The notes under the pieces: generated by a model | What the model saw: the letters and a program-made list of their open reading frames with translations, nothing else | The model's database searches: none | Told to the model about the DNA's origin: nothing | Assembly: GCF_005049285.1 (NCBI RefSeq) | Contig: NZ_SOSC01000001.1 | Coordinates: 620,001-684,000, forward strand | Direction: 5' to 3' | DNA length: 64,000 nucleotides | DNA from: Halorientalis salina | GTDB lineage: Archaea; Halobacteriota; Halobacteria; Halobacteriales; Haloarculaceae | Part shown: one piece after another, positions 1 to 8,957 of the stretch | Layout of the letters: each line of letters opens with the position of its first letter | Numbering within the stretch: position 1 is the first letter of the stretch | Made by a program: the position numbers and the translations under genes

Positions 1-1583
1 TGCTTGGCGACGGTGAGGCCGACGAACTGCCCGGACGCCGCGTCCGAACCGTCCGTGCCGGTGACCCACGCCGCTTCGGGTTCGTCGCTGAGGAACAGCA
101 GTGCGGTGTCACGGACGTACATCACGGCGATCAGCGTCAGCACGGTGTAGAAGCCGGTCGCCAGCGCGGCGAGTTGCATCACTGCGAGGGCGTACACCAG
201 CACTGCCATGGGAATCAGGAAGTAGCGACCCTGGAAGAACTGTTCGAGGCTCGCTGCGAACTCGTCGCCAGCGCTTCCGTCGGTCGACTGGACGGCTGCC
301 TGCAGGAACCGCGCCGCGAGGAGCGCGACCATCGTCGCACCGCCCGACACGAGAAGCGACAAGCCGGCGACGGTCCGCGTTGCGTAGAAGGCACCGACGC
401 CCAGCAGGGCGTAGCCCACGACGATCAGCGCCTCTCGACTGAACAGGACTTCGGCGATGCCGCCGGTGTCCTCGCCGCGGTCGCTCGTCCAGCCGTACCG
501 GAGGACCGCGAACTGGACGGCCACGCCGACGCTGAAGTAGAACAACAGCGCCGGGATGAGGCCGGCCTGGATGATGCGGACGTAGGGAACGCCGATGAAG
601 TCGGCCATCAGGAACGCGGCGACGCCCATGACCGGGGGCATGATCTGTCCCCCGCTGGAGGCGACGCTCTCGATGGCGGCCGTGTAATCTTTCCGGACGC
701 CCTGTTCTTTCATCATCGGGATGGTGAAGCTCCCGGTCGTCGCGGCGTTGGCCGCCGCGCTCCCGGTGATCGACCCCATCGCCATCGAGGAGATCACCGC
801 GACGTGGACGATGCCACTGCGGAGTCGTTTCCCGAGTTGTCCGCTCAGACTCAGGATGACATCGAGGATGCCGTAGGCCCGAGCCAGCCCGGCGAACATG
901 ATGAAGATGGCGACGTACTTCGCGCCGGCCTGGGTGATGAAGCCGTACGCACCGGAGTTGTTGATCTGCGTCGCGCCGTACAGTGCGATGTCACGCGTGC
1001 TCTGTCCGGTGTGCTGTAAGAAGCCGGGGAACACGGAGCCGAACAGCGCGTAGAGGACGGACGCGACGGCCACGAGCGCGATCGACCAGCCGTAGGCGCG
1101 TCGCGTCGCATCGATGACCATCGCGACGACGATGATCCCGAGCGTGAGTTCGAGGTTCGTGTACCCGAGAATGATCTTCGCGTCGCCGGTCAACCGCTCG
1201 TACCCGGTCACGAAGAAATAGCCCGTGCCCGCCGCCGCGACGGCCGTGCCCAGGCACAGGACGGTATCCAGACGAACGTAGACGCGTTGGATGCGTTTGC
1301 TGAGCCTGCTGGCGATCGGCCCGGTGGCCACGGCGGTCCCCTTCGAGATCCCTTCGTACGCGAGAAACAGGTAGTACAGGGTCAGCCCGAAGTGCATGAA
1401 GAGGATGCTGTGGATGATCTGTGAGAACGGGCGCTGCCACGCGTAGTAAACGGTGTACGCCGTGAGCGCCACAGCCAGCAGTGCAACGAGCGGGAACAGG
1501 AGTTGCTCCGGGAGCGACCGCTCGGCGAAGGCGGCCCTGAGATCGCTGGGCGACGTGGGTTGTTCGTCGATTGTCTCAGTCAT
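1..1583 (-). CDS. TRAP transporter fused permease (4TM/12TM, DctQM type), C-terminus cut by window edge
   Basis: Reading the complement from the ATG at 1583 gives an open frame to the window edge, so the C-terminus is missing. It starts MTETIDEQPTSPSDLRAA and is then a chain of hydrophobic segments. The stretch GSITGSAAANAATTGSFTIP followed by ESVASSGGQIMPPVMGVAAF is typical of the large membrane subunit of TRAP transporters fused to the small DctQ-like one. Family knowledge: such fused permeases work with TAXI-type binding proteins, taking up organic acids or similar solutes driven by an ion gradient. The TAXI protein gene lies 19 bp upstream on the same strand, so the two form an operon. 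The substrate cannot be read from the sequence. Confidence 0.9.
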   Translation of the reverse strand, partial: MTETIDEQPTSPSDLRAAFAERSLPEQLLFPLVALLAVALTAYTVYYAWQRPFSQIIHSILFMHFGLTLYYLFLAYEGISKGTAVATGPIASRLSKRIQRVYVRLDTVLCLGTAVAAAGTGYFFVTGYERLTGDAKIILGYTNLELTLGIIVVAMVIDATRRAYGWSIALVAVASVLYALFGSVFPGFLQHTGQSTRDIALYGATQINNSGAYGFITQAGAKYVAIFIMFAGLARAYGILDVILSLSGQLGKRLRSGIVHVAVISSMAMGSITGSAAANAATTGSFTIPMMKEQGVRKDYTAAIESVASSGGQIMPPVMGVAAFLMADFIGVPYVRIIQAGLIPALLFYFSVGVAVQFAVLRYGWTSDRGEDTGGIAEVLFSREALIVVGYALLGVGAFYATRTVAGLSLLVSGGATMVALLAARFLQAAVQSTDGSAGDEFAASLEQFFQGRYFLIPMAVLVYALAVMQLAALATGFYTVLTLIAVMYVRDTALLFLSDEPEAAWVTGTDGSDAASGQFVGLTVAK

Positions 1584-1602
1584 TGGTTAGTCGGGAGGCG
1601 GT

Positions 1603-2664
1603 CTACTGCTCCTCGCCGCGGACGAACTCGTCGGACCAGAGGCCCTTGTCCTCGTAGAAGTCGGCTGCCGCCGGGTGGAACGGGATATCGGTGTAGGCGT
1701 TCTTGGTCCACGCCTCCCCCTCGGCCATCGGTGCCAGCAGGCCGGTGTCTTCCTGAAGTGCCTCGCGCTGTTCCCACAGCGTCTCGAGGAACGACGTCAG
1801 GGTGTCGTAGTCGTGGTCCTCGCGCACGATGAAGTTGTACGCCAGCGTCGGCGTGCTGAGCGTGTCCGGCGTGTACCCGTAGTCCTCGAACTGGCTCATG
1901 TCGATGTCCGAGACGACGATCGCCGGGTCGTCTTCCAGTTCCGAGACGATCTCTTCGGGCCAGTTCAGCACCCGGAGATCGACGGTGCTTTTCATCTGCT
2001 GGAGCCAGCCAGGCTCGACGGAGAGGTTGACGTAGGTTGCGGCACCCGCGTCGAGTCGCCCCTCGCTCATCGCACCGGCCTGGTCACCGTACTGAACGCT
2101 GGTCCGCTCGTAGTCGTCGACGGCGAAACTGAGCGCGTGTTCGAGCATTTCCGCCGTTCCCGAACCGCTCGGCGTCGGCGACACGGCGCTGTCGGATTCG
2201 ATGTCCGTGACGGTCGTCCACTCGTCGTTCGCCGAGGCCAGGAACCACGCCAGGTCGTACAGGTGGAACACCTGATACGGCTGATACTCGAGGTCCCCGA
2301 ACGGCTCCTCGCCCTCGCGGATCTTGTTCGCCGTCCAGTTCTGGATGTACGCGATCTCCGTTTTGCCCTGGACGACCTCGGAGACGTTCCGGTTCGTCCC
2401 CTGGCTCGGTCGAGCGTCGACGGACACGTCCGAGTTCTGGCTGACCGACGAGGAGATGACCTGACTCATCGAGTAGGCCGCCGTCGTCTCGCCCGAGGTC
2501 TTCATGATCATCTCGCCGTCCGAGCCGGGGGCCTCCGAACTCGCACCACCGTCATCACCGAAACAACCGGCGAGTCCGGCGACACCAGCTAGTCCGAGGG
2601 TGCCTGCGGAGCGTTTGAGAAACGAACGTCTGACTACACCAGTGGGTTGCTGCTTACCACGCAT
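1603..2664 (-). CDS. TAXI-family TRAP transporter solute-binding lipoprotein
   Basis: 353 residues. The N-terminus carries a twin-arginine motif (RRSFLKRSAG) and a lipobox ending LAGC, so a Tat-exported, lipid-anchored protein is expected. The rest fits the TAXI family of TRAP binding proteins. I chose the ATG at 2664 (MRGKQQPTG) over 2685 because a TATA-like element at 2690-2697 lies about 27 bp before it, which would give an almost leaderless mRNA and place the upstream ATG inside the promoter. The fused permease follows after 19 bp. The ligand is unknown; some TAXI proteins bind glutamate or other carboxylates. Confidence 0.92.
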   Translation of the reverse strand: MRGKQQPTGVVRRSFLKRSAGTLGLAGVAGLAGCFGDDGGASSEAPGSDGEMIMKTSGETTAAYSMSQVISSSVSQNSDVSVDARPSQGTNRNVSEVVQGKTEIAYIQNWTANKIREGEEPFGDLEYQPYQVFHLYDLAWFLASANDEWTTVTDIESDSAVSPTPSGSGTAEMLEHALSFAVDDYERTSVQYGDQAGAMSEGRLDAGAATYVNLSVEPGWLQQMKSTVDLRVLNWPEEIVSELEDDPAIVVSDIDMSQFEDYGYTPDTLSTPTLAYNFIVREDHDYDTLTSFLETLWEQREALQEDTGLLAPMAEGEAWTKNAYTDIPFHPAAADFYEDKGLWSDEFVRGEEQ

Positions 2665-2689
2665 GGAAACCCAATTAACATTCATTTCG

Positions 2690-2697
2690 TATATATC
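2690..2697 (-). promoter_or_regulatory. TATA-like element of the TRAP operon
   Basis: An A/T-only run reading ATATATA on the complement, about 27 bp before the ATG at 2664. This is the spacing expected of an archaeal TATA box for a leaderless transcript and it decides the start codon of the binding protein. Confidence 0.55.
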
Positions 2698-3411
2698 CTT
2701 CTATCCTAACTGTGTTATCTATAATCTGCTAAAATATAACAAGAGAACAGAAACGAAGCGTTCGGAACTTGTTTCACAGCTATTCGAAGGAGAATTATCC
2801 CGCCGCCACGACTGAAACAACTCGATCAACAACTCTTGGGATGGTGGATTCGTACTACCTGATTCGGTGACCACTTCTCCAGTTCTCCGACCAACAACCG
2901 ATCTTCGATTCCCGATAGTTATCTGTTTTAGTACCGAGTAGCAGACAGTTATATTAGAAATATTTCAATAGTTGTGTTTGTTTTTATAGACTAAAAGGAC
3001 AACGAGGTGATAGGGCTGCGGATCTCCGGCACCGAACTACTCTCGTCGTCTCAGAGCGGCTTCGCAGTTGCGCTTTACACCGACTAGAGCGCCTCTGTTC
3101 CGAGGAGAGAGTCGTATGCGTACACAAATATTTCACCACCGATATCGGGTAGCTGTCATCAGAGCAGAATATCAGTCGGAGCAGAGTTGGACATGGTAGC
3201 TGGTGGAAAACCGGATTTGTAGCCGTTTGTAGTGGGTTATAGATCAACAACGAGAATTCAACTAGCGAGACCACCCTGCGGACTTCTATAATAAATTTGA
3301 TGTAGTTTATTCTATCAGACTTATATTTTAGATTTCGAATGTATACCTCGTTCAAGGCTATTGATGGAACTAGGTGAGAAGGCAAACCGTGGTCCGAAAA
3401 GAATGGCCGAC
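2698..3411. other. Gene-free AT-rich intergenic stretch
   Basis: About 700 bp between the TRAP operon and the SDR gene, clearly richer in A/T than the flanking genes, with many stops in all frames. I see no convincing gene, RNA or repeat. Open frames that run into it are tails of shadow frames from the SDR gene. Probably promoter DNA plus decayed or acquired sequence. Confidence 0.5.
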
Positions 3412-4185
3412 TCAGATCTCCGGCGATTCGTCGATCTGCGGGACGCCTTTCGCGGTGATGGTCTCGCCGGTCATGTACGACGACGCCTCGCTGGCGAGGA
3501 ACTGCGCGATGTCGGCGATCTCCGCTTCCAGGCCGATACGCCGATGGACGTTGTCGCGTTCGATTTCGTCGGCGGAGACGCCCATCTGGCTCTCGACGCC
3601 GGGCGTGGCGACGTAGCCGGGCGCGATGCAGTTGACCCGGACCTGGTCGTCGGACCACTCGAAGGCCAGCGACTGGGTGAGGTTGACGACGGCTGCCTTC
3701 GCCGCCGCGTAGTGGCTCATCCAGGGCGCGCCCATCTGTCCGGCAACGCTGGCGAAGTTGACGATCTGACCGCCGTCCGATTCCCGCATGACTTCCCCGG
3801 CGGCCTGGGTCGCGTGGAAGGTCCCGTGGAGGTTGATATCCACGATCGTCTTCCAGCCGTTCTCGCTGATGCCCTCGAAGTTCGCCATGAACGACGCGCC
3901 CGCGTTGTTGACGAGCGTGTCGACGCCGCCGAACTCCTCGACGGTCGCCTCGACGAGCGCGTCGACGGCGTCGCGGTCGGTCACGTCGCACTCGATGGGG
4001 AGACACTCGCCGCCGTCCCCCTCGTTGATGGTTTCGGCCACGTCGTCGACTTTCTCCTGTTCGCGCGAGCAGACGACCACGTCGGCCCCGTCGTCGGCGA
4101 ACCGCTCCGCGATGGATCGGCCGATGCCCTGCGACGCGCCCGTGATGATGACCGCCTGGTCGTCGACACCGAACTGCGACCTCAT
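3412..4185 (-). CDS. SDR family NAD(P)-dependent oxidoreductase
   Basis: 257 residues, usual length for a classical short-chain dehydrogenase. The cofactor motif TGASQGIG is at residues 15-22, NNAG at 93-96, the catalytic Ser at about 146 (FASVAG) and the YxxxK pair at Tyr159/Lys163. It should reduce or oxidise a carbonyl or hydroxyl substrate with NAD(P)(H). It stands alone on the minus strand, divergent from the MBL-HAD pair. Upstream on the same strand a 12-codon open frame (4182-4220) ends in an ATGA overlap with this start, which may couple translation. The substrate is not predictable. Confidence 0.9.
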   Translation of the reverse strand: MRSQFGVDDQAVIITGASQGIGRSIAERFADDGADVVVCSREQEKVDDVAETINEGDGGECLPIECDVTDRDAVDALVEATVEEFGGVDTLVNNAGASFMANFEGISENGWKTIVDINLHGTFHATQAAGEVMRESDGGQIVNFASVAGQMGAPWMSHYAAAKAAVVNLTQSLAFEWSDDQVRVNCIAPGYVATPGVESQMGVSADEIERDNVHRRIGLEAEIADIAQFLASEASSYMTGETITAKGVPQIDESPEI

Positions 4186-4220
4186 CGGTTCCCCCCGCTC
4201 CGTCCGAACGAACTGCGCAT
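4182..4220 (-). other. Possible upstream mini-ORF (12 codons) of the SDR gene
   Basis: ATG at 4220 reads MRSSFGRSGGNR and its stop TGA overlaps the SDR start as ATGA. Such overlaps are typical of translational coupling. Whether it is translated is unknown; the SDR could also be the only product, with this as its leader. Confidence 0.25.
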
Positions 4221-4449
4221 TGTGTTTTCCATTGTTAATCTACAACTGCACTATTGAGTTTACCGTTAATAAATATGGGTGCCCCGACCCATGTCGGAAA
4301 GCCGTCTTACGAAATACGGTCGGCAGTTTCACGATTGCATGAAGCGTTAGCCTATGCTCTATTCAAACATCGATTGTAAGTTTATTTCTGTTTTAACTCG
4401 TCCGTTGGAAACCAAACTCTTAACGGGCAGAAGGGTGTTCTGTGCGCTA

Positions 4450-5436
4450 ATGAGCGAACAGAACGCCGAACAGCGAGCGGAGGCGGTTGGCGTCCATCGA
4501 ATCGAATTCAGCGTCGACTGGCCGCCCGGGCACGTGGCGGCGTATCTGGTCGACTGTGCGGAGCCGATCCTCTTCGACGCCGGCATGGCCGGGGAGTCGG
4601 CCCACGACGAACTCGTCGCGGCCCTGGCCGAGCACGACTACGAGGTCGCCGACATCGAGCATCTGGTCGTCACGCATCCCCACGTCGACCACATCGGACA
4701 GGTCCCGGCTATCGTCGAGGCCGCCGACCCCGAGGTGTACGCACCGGAGGGGGTCGGCGAGCGGTTCGAGCGGGACGTCGACGACCTGGCCGAGACCGTC
4801 GAACGGAACGCGACCGCGGCCGGACTGCGCGGCGAGTACCTCGAAGACGCCATCGAGATGTCCGTCGAATCCCTCGAACGCGACGGGAGTCTCCTCGACC
4901 CCGACTACGTTGACCACTGGGTCGACGGCGGGACCGACGTCGATATCGGCCCGATCAGTTTCGAGACGACACATACGCCGGGCCACCAGGCGGACCACCT
5001 CGTTTTCCTCGCGGCGTTCGACGGCGAGCGACGGCTGTTCGCCGGCGACACCGCGCTGGGCACGTTCCGGCCGGTCGCGATGCACACCGGCTTCGACGAC
5101 GGCTTCGACGACGCCATCGACGCCTACTACACCGCCCTCGATCGACTCGGCGAACTCACCGTCGACCGCGTCTATCCCGGCCACGGACCCGTTCATACGG
5201 AGTTCCAGGAAGCGATCGCCGACGACGTCGAGAGTCTCGATCACCTGCTGGAGCGCACCGAGGCGATGCTCGACGACGACGACAAGACCGCCGTCGACGT
5301 GGCCTTCGAGCGCAACGGGGACAGGGACATCCGGTATCTCGTCATCGAGACGACCAGCGCGCTGGCGAAACTCGACCGCGACGGCAGGGCCGACAGCACG
5401 CTGACCGACGGCGTCCGTCACTTCACACGAGCATGA
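4450..5436 (+). CDS. MBL-fold metallo-hydrolase
   Basis: 328 residues from ATG 4450; the longer frame upstream has no support. The metal-binding HxHxDH motif is His76-x-His78-x-Asp80-His81 (THPHVDHIG), followed by HTPGHQADH, FAGDTALG and VYPGHGP, which supply the remaining ligands of a dinuclear metallo-beta-lactamase-fold enzyme. Family members hydrolyse thioesters, lactones, phosphodiesters or similar. It overlaps the next gene by ATGA, so it is co-translated with the HAD hydrolase. The substrate is unknown. Confidence 0.9.
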   Translation: MSEQNAEQRAEAVGVHRIEFSVDWPPGHVAAYLVDCAEPILFDAGMAGESAHDELVAALAEHDYEVADIEHLVVTHPHVDHIGQVPAIVEAADPEVYAPEGVGERFERDVDDLAETVERNATAAGLRGEYLEDAIEMSVESLERDGSLLDPDYVDHWVDGGTDVDIGPISFETTHTPGHQADHLVFLAAFDGERRLFAGDTALGTFRPVAMHTGFDDGFDDAIDAYYTALDRLGELTVDRVYPGHGPVHTEFQEAIADDVESLDHLLERTEAMLDDDDKTAVDVAFERNGDRDIRYLVIETTSALAKLDRDGRADSTLTDGVRHFTRA

Positions 5437-6179
5437 CCGGACAACAGGTCCCCGACGAGTGGGAGGCCGTCTTCTTCGACATCGGCGGCGTCATCGTGAA
5501 CCTCCCGTCGATCCGCGCCGGCTACGCGGCGTACCTCCAGGAGTTCGCAGCCGAGTACGATCTGGACCCCGAAGCAGCCATCGAGACCTGGCGCGAGACG
5601 CTCGGCGAACACTTCAAATCAGCCGAGGGCAACGAGTACCGGACCGCGAGCGAGGGGTACACCAAGGCCTTCGACGCGCTCGTCGACGCGGACCTCACGG
5701 AGGACGATTGGCGACCCGGATTCGAGGACGCGACGCGCGAGGCGATGGAAGCCGAACCGAACGTCGTCGAGACCATCCGCGCCCTGGACGACGCGGGCCT
5801 GTATCTGGGCATCATCTCGGACATCGACACCTGGGAGGCCCACCGGATGCTCGACATCTTCGAACTCGACGACGCCGTCGACGGGATCACCACCTCGGAG
5901 GCCGTCGGGTACAAGAAACCGGACGAGCGGATGTTCCGGACGGCGCTGGCGGCGGCCCCCGTCGATCCGACGCGGTCGCTGTACGTTGGCGATCGCTACG
6001 AACACGACATGGAGGGCGGCGATCGGGTGAATCTCTGGACCGTTGCCTACAACGGAACCGCGGCCGAAGCAGTCGCAGACGCCAATCGAGACGGGTATCG
6101 GGTACTCGACGACCCGGTTGTCGACTTCCACCTCGAAGACCACCGCGGACTGCTCGACATCGTCGGCGTCGACGGGTAA
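5433..6179 (+). CDS. HAD family hydrolase
   Basis: 248 residues. Motif I is VFFDIGGV with the nucleophile Asp16; the second Asp of the usual DxD is replaced by Gly, as in several subfamily IA members. Later motifs are IISDIDTW (motif II), the GYKKPDERMF lysine and YVGDRYEHDMEG (motif IV acidic pair). Expected to be a phosphatase or dehalogenase-type hydrolase. It starts inside the stop of the MBL-fold gene, so both belong to one operon. The substrate is not predictable. Confidence 0.9.
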   Translation: MTGQQVPDEWEAVFFDIGGVIVNLPSIRAGYAAYLQEFAAEYDLDPEAAIETWRETLGEHFKSAEGNEYRTASEGYTKAFDALVDADLTEDDWRPGFEDATREAMEAEPNVVETIRALDDAGLYLGIISDIDTWEAHRMLDIFELDDAVDGITTSEAVGYKKPDERMFRTALAAAPVDPTRSLYVGDRYEHDMEGGDRVNLWTVAYNGTAAEAVADANRDGYRVLDDPVVDFHLEDHRGLLDIVGVDG

Positions 6180-6243
6180 CCGACTGCCGGCTCCCGGGAG
6201 TGTTCACGAAACGTTAAGTCGATATCGGGGGACAGTCCGGTAG

Positions 6244-7347
6244 ATGGAGAGCAGGCATCGTATCGTCACCGGTGATTCCCGCTCGCTCTCGGAGATGGAC
6301 GACGATTCCGTCGAGTTGGTCGTCACGTCCCCGCCCTATCCGATGATCGAGATGTGGGACGAGCTGTTTGGCCGACTCGACGCCGAGATCGGCGAGCACC
6401 TCGAAAACGGCGACGGCCAGGCCGCGTTCGCCCGGATGCACGAGGAACTCGACAGGGTATGGGCGGAAGTCGGCCGCGTGCTCGTCGACGGGGGAATCGC
6501 CTGCATCAACGTCGGTGACGCGACGCGAACAGTCGACGGCAGCTTTCGCGTCTTCCAGAACCACTCCAGGGTCATCGACGCCTTCGAGGAGTTGGGGTTC
6601 GAGCCGCTCCCAGAACTCCTGTGGCGGAAACCCGTCAACTCGGGCGCGAAATTCATGGGGTCGGGGATGCTCCCGCCGAACGCGTACGTGACGCTCGAAC
6701 ACGAGTACATCCTCGTGTTCCGGAACGGGACGGAGAGCCGGCAGTTCGAACCGGGGTCGGACCGTCGGTACAACTCGGCGTACTTCTGGGAGGAGCGAAA
6801 CCGCTGGTTCTCCGACGTGTGGGAGGAGATCAACGGGGAAACCCAGTCGCTCGGAGGGGGCGAACTCAGAGAGCGGTCCGGGGCCTTCCCCTTCGAGATT
6901 CCCTACCGCCTCATCAACATGTACTCCGTCTACGGTGACACCGTACTGGACCCCTTCTGGGGAACGGGGACCACCACGTTCGCGGCGATGGTCGCCGGTC
7001 GGAACTCCGTCGGATACGAACTCGACGAGGAGTTCGTCCAGGTGTTCGACGACCGGGTCGAGGCAGTCCCCGAGCACTCCCGAACCGTCGTCCAGCAGCG
7101 CCTGGACGACCACGAAGCGTTCGTCGCCGAGCGGAGAGCAGAGGGAGAGACGTTCAAATACGAGGCGGACAACTACGAGTTCCCCGTCACCACGAAACAG
7201 GAGCAACCGATCAGGTTCTACGCCGCTTCGACCGTCGAGGAAACGGGCGACGGATACCGGGTCACCCACGAACCCGTCGAGGGAACCGACGTTCGGACCG
7301 AGGACGGGACGGGAACGGACGACGTCGCGTCGTCCTCGAATCGCTGA
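6244..7347 (+). CDS. zim: Orphan DNA methyltransferase, beta-class N4/N6 (possible CTAG methylase Zim)
   Basis: 367 residues. The catalytic motif IV (TSPPYP, residues 28-33) precedes the AdoMet motif I (DPFWGTG, 236-242), the order of beta-class amino-methyltransferases; SPPY is common in N4-cytosine enzymes. No restriction enzyme or specificity subunit is adjacent, so it is an orphan. Haloarchaea widely carry an orphan CTAG N4-cytosine methylase called Zim, and the length and N-terminal motif block fit what I remember of it, hence the symbol. The class is secure, the recognition site is inference. The start is ATG 6244, with a TATA-like TTAAG about 30 bp upstream. Confidence 0.8.
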   Translation: MESRHRIVTGDSRSLSEMDDDSVELVVTSPPYPMIEMWDELFGRLDAEIGEHLENGDGQAAFARMHEELDRVWAEVGRVLVDGGIACINVGDATRTVDGSFRVFQNHSRVIDAFEELGFEPLPELLWRKPVNSGAKFMGSGMLPPNAYVTLEHEYILVFRNGTESRQFEPGSDRRYNSAYFWEERNRWFSDVWEEINGETQSLGGGELRERSGAFPFEIPYRLINMYSVYGDTVLDPFWGTGTTTFAAMVAGRNSVGYELDEEFVQVFDDRVEAVPEHSRTVVQQRLDDHEAFVAERRAEGETFKYEADNYEFPVTTKQEQPIRFYAASTVEETGDGYRVTHEPVEGTDVRTEDGTGTDDVASSSNR

Positions 7348-7400
7348 GCGAGCGTTGCACCCCCTTCGCCCCGGGTCATTAGCCTCGTTTGTGAGGGAGA

Positions 7401-7428
7401 ACCGTTAACACACCGGCTAGTGAACGGT
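7401..7428. promoter_or_regulatory. Inverted repeat just before an SDR start
   Basis: ACCGTT (7401-7406) and AACGGT (7423-7428) form an interrupted palindrome 9 bp before ATG 7437. It could be an operator, but its position and short arms do not prove this. Confidence 0.25.
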
Positions 7429-7436
7429 CGGACGCA

Positions 7437-8213
7437 ATGGATTTCGGATTCGACGACAAGACGGCCCTCGTGACGGGGGGAGCGGGTCGTATCGGAAGCG
7501 AGGACTGCCGCGTACTCGGCGAGGAAGGCGCCGAGGTCGTGATCCTCGACGTGGACGCGGACGGTGCAAAGGAGGTCGCCGACGAGATCGAGGAAGACGG
7601 CGGTGACGCCATCGCGCTCGAATGCGACCTGACCGACCGCGACGAAGTCGGCGAGACGGTCGAGGACTTACAGGACGCGACCGGCGGCGTGGACATCCTG
7701 ATCAACAACGCGGGGATGGTCGACGCCGTCGGTCGCACGGGCGATCTCGACCCGAGCACCTGGGACCGCGACATGGAGATCAACCTGACGGGGACGTTCA
7801 ATATCACCCGAGAAGTGTTCCCCAACATGTGCGACCGCGGGTGGGGACGGGTCATCTCGATGTCGTCGATGGCCGGCGCGTACGGCGGCTACGGACAGAT
7901 CTCCTATTCGACGACGAAAGCGGGTCTCATCGGCCTCGGGAAGACCCTGGCGCTGGAAGGCGCACCAGAGGGCGTCACCTCGAACGTCATCGCGCCCTCG
8001 ATCGTCGTGGGCGACCTCGCGGACCTCCCGGTCGACCAGATCGAGAACATCAACGAACACTGGGCGGACATCGCCCGCGCGACGCCGATGGGTCACCTCG
8101 GTCGCGAGGAAGACGTCTCGAACCTCATCGCGTACCTGGCCAGCGAACAGGCCAGTTACATCACCGGCCAGGTCATCGGCGTCACCGGCGGCGTCGACCT
8201 GTTCACCTACTGA
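7437..8213 (+). CDS. SDR family oxidoreductase (FabG-like)
   Basis: 258 residues. TGGAGRIG at 13-20 is the nucleotide motif, NNAG at 90-93, serine block SMSSMAG near 141-147 and Tyr157-xxx-Lys161. The C-terminus (SYITGQVIGVTGGVDL) is the tetramer end typical of 3-oxoacyl-ACP reductase-like SDRs. In haloarchaea, which lack fatty acid synthase, such proteins usually act on 3-hydroxyacyl-CoA or alcohols, an inference here. Single gene between the methyltransferase and the response regulator. Confidence 0.9.
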   Translation: MDFGFDDKTALVTGGAGRIGSEDCRVLGEEGAEVVILDVDADGAKEVADEIEEDGGDAIALECDLTDRDEVGETVEDLQDATGGVDILINNAGMVDAVGRTGDLDPSTWDRDMEINLTGTFNITREVFPNMCDRGWGRVISMSSMAGAYGGYGQISYSTTKAGLIGLGKTLALEGAPEGVTSNVIAPSIVVGDLADLPVDQIENINEHWADIARATPMGHLGREEDVSNLIAYLASEQASYITGQVIGVTGGVDLFTY

Positions 8214-8315
8214 ACGGGACAGGCCCACTGCAACGAATATATTTCGCCGTTTCACAACGGAGCCAACCATGTCAATGTCCACCGCCCGATGCCCGCAATA
8301 CCGGTCGACGAATCG

Positions 8316-8873
8316 ATGAGTGGAGAGCCTTCGACCGATGCGACGGTGTTGGTCGTCGACGACGAGCAGCGAGCGGCCGACACGTACGCGTCGGCGCTCG
8401 GTGAGGAGTACGAGGTACTGACGGCGTACGGGGGGCGGGAAGCGCTATCGATCGTCGACGACGACGTCGACGTGGTGCTGTTAGACCGCCGGATGTCGGA
8501 GCTGTCCGGCGACGAGGTTCTAGAGGAGATCCTCCACCGGAAACTCGACTGTCGGGTGGCGATGGTGACGGCAGTCAACCCGGACTTCGACATCCTCGAA
8601 CTCGGGTTCGACGACTACGTCGTCAAGCCCGTCGGCAAGGACGGCCTGCTCGCGACCGTCGAGCGCCTGCTCGCGATGGCGGAGTACGACGAAACCCACA
8701 CGCGACTCAGTTCGCTGCAGCTCAAACGCAACGTCCTCGCCCTGGAGAAATCAGACGCCGAACTCGACGAAAGCGAGGAGTTCGAACGGCTCGAAGCGCG
8801 TATCGACGAGTTGGAGGCACAACTCGACGACATCGAGTCGACGACGGACATCCCGGATCAGCGCACGCGGTGA
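8316..8873 (+). CDS. Response regulator with HalX domain
   Basis: 185 residues from ATG 8316; an in-frame ATG at 8289 would add nine residues. Receiver domain: acidic pocket VVDDE near 13-17, phospho-acceptor Asp57 in VVLLDRRMS, conserved Lys in VVKPVGKDG. The C-terminus (about 115-175) is an acidic helical segment rich in Glu/Asp/Leu that fits the haloarchaeal HalX domain, which follows receiver domains in place of a DNA-binding output. No histidine kinase is adjacent. A hairpin at 8906-8929 follows the gene. Confidence 0.88.
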   Translation: MSGEPSTDATVLVVDDEQRAADTYASALGEEYEVLTAYGGREALSIVDDDVDVVLLDRRMSELSGDEVLEEILHRKLDCRVAMVTAVNPDFDILELGFDDYVVKPVGKDGLLATVERLLAMAEYDETHTRLSSLQLKRNVLALEKSDAELDESEEFERLEARIDELEAQLDDIESTTDIPDQRTR

Positions 8874-8905
8874 ATCATACCGACTGCTGTCGCTGGGTAC
8901 CGATA

Positions 8906-8929
8906 CGACCGCACGCCGTCGTGCGGTCG
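8906..8929. terminator. Hairpin between convergent genes
   Basis: Perfect 9-bp inverted repeat: CGACCGCAC (8906-8914), six-base loop, GTGCGGTCG (8921-8929). It lies between the convergent response regulator and LLM oxidoreductase genes, so a bidirectional terminator or processing signal is the simplest reading. Confidence 0.45.
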
Positions 8930-8957
8930 ATCCGGGACTGTTCGACAGTAATCCGTA

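Noticed and set aside
2984-4006. 340-residue minus-strand frame
   Set aside because: Its first part is an Arg-rich shadow of the SDR gene, and the rest is AT-rich DNA without motifs.
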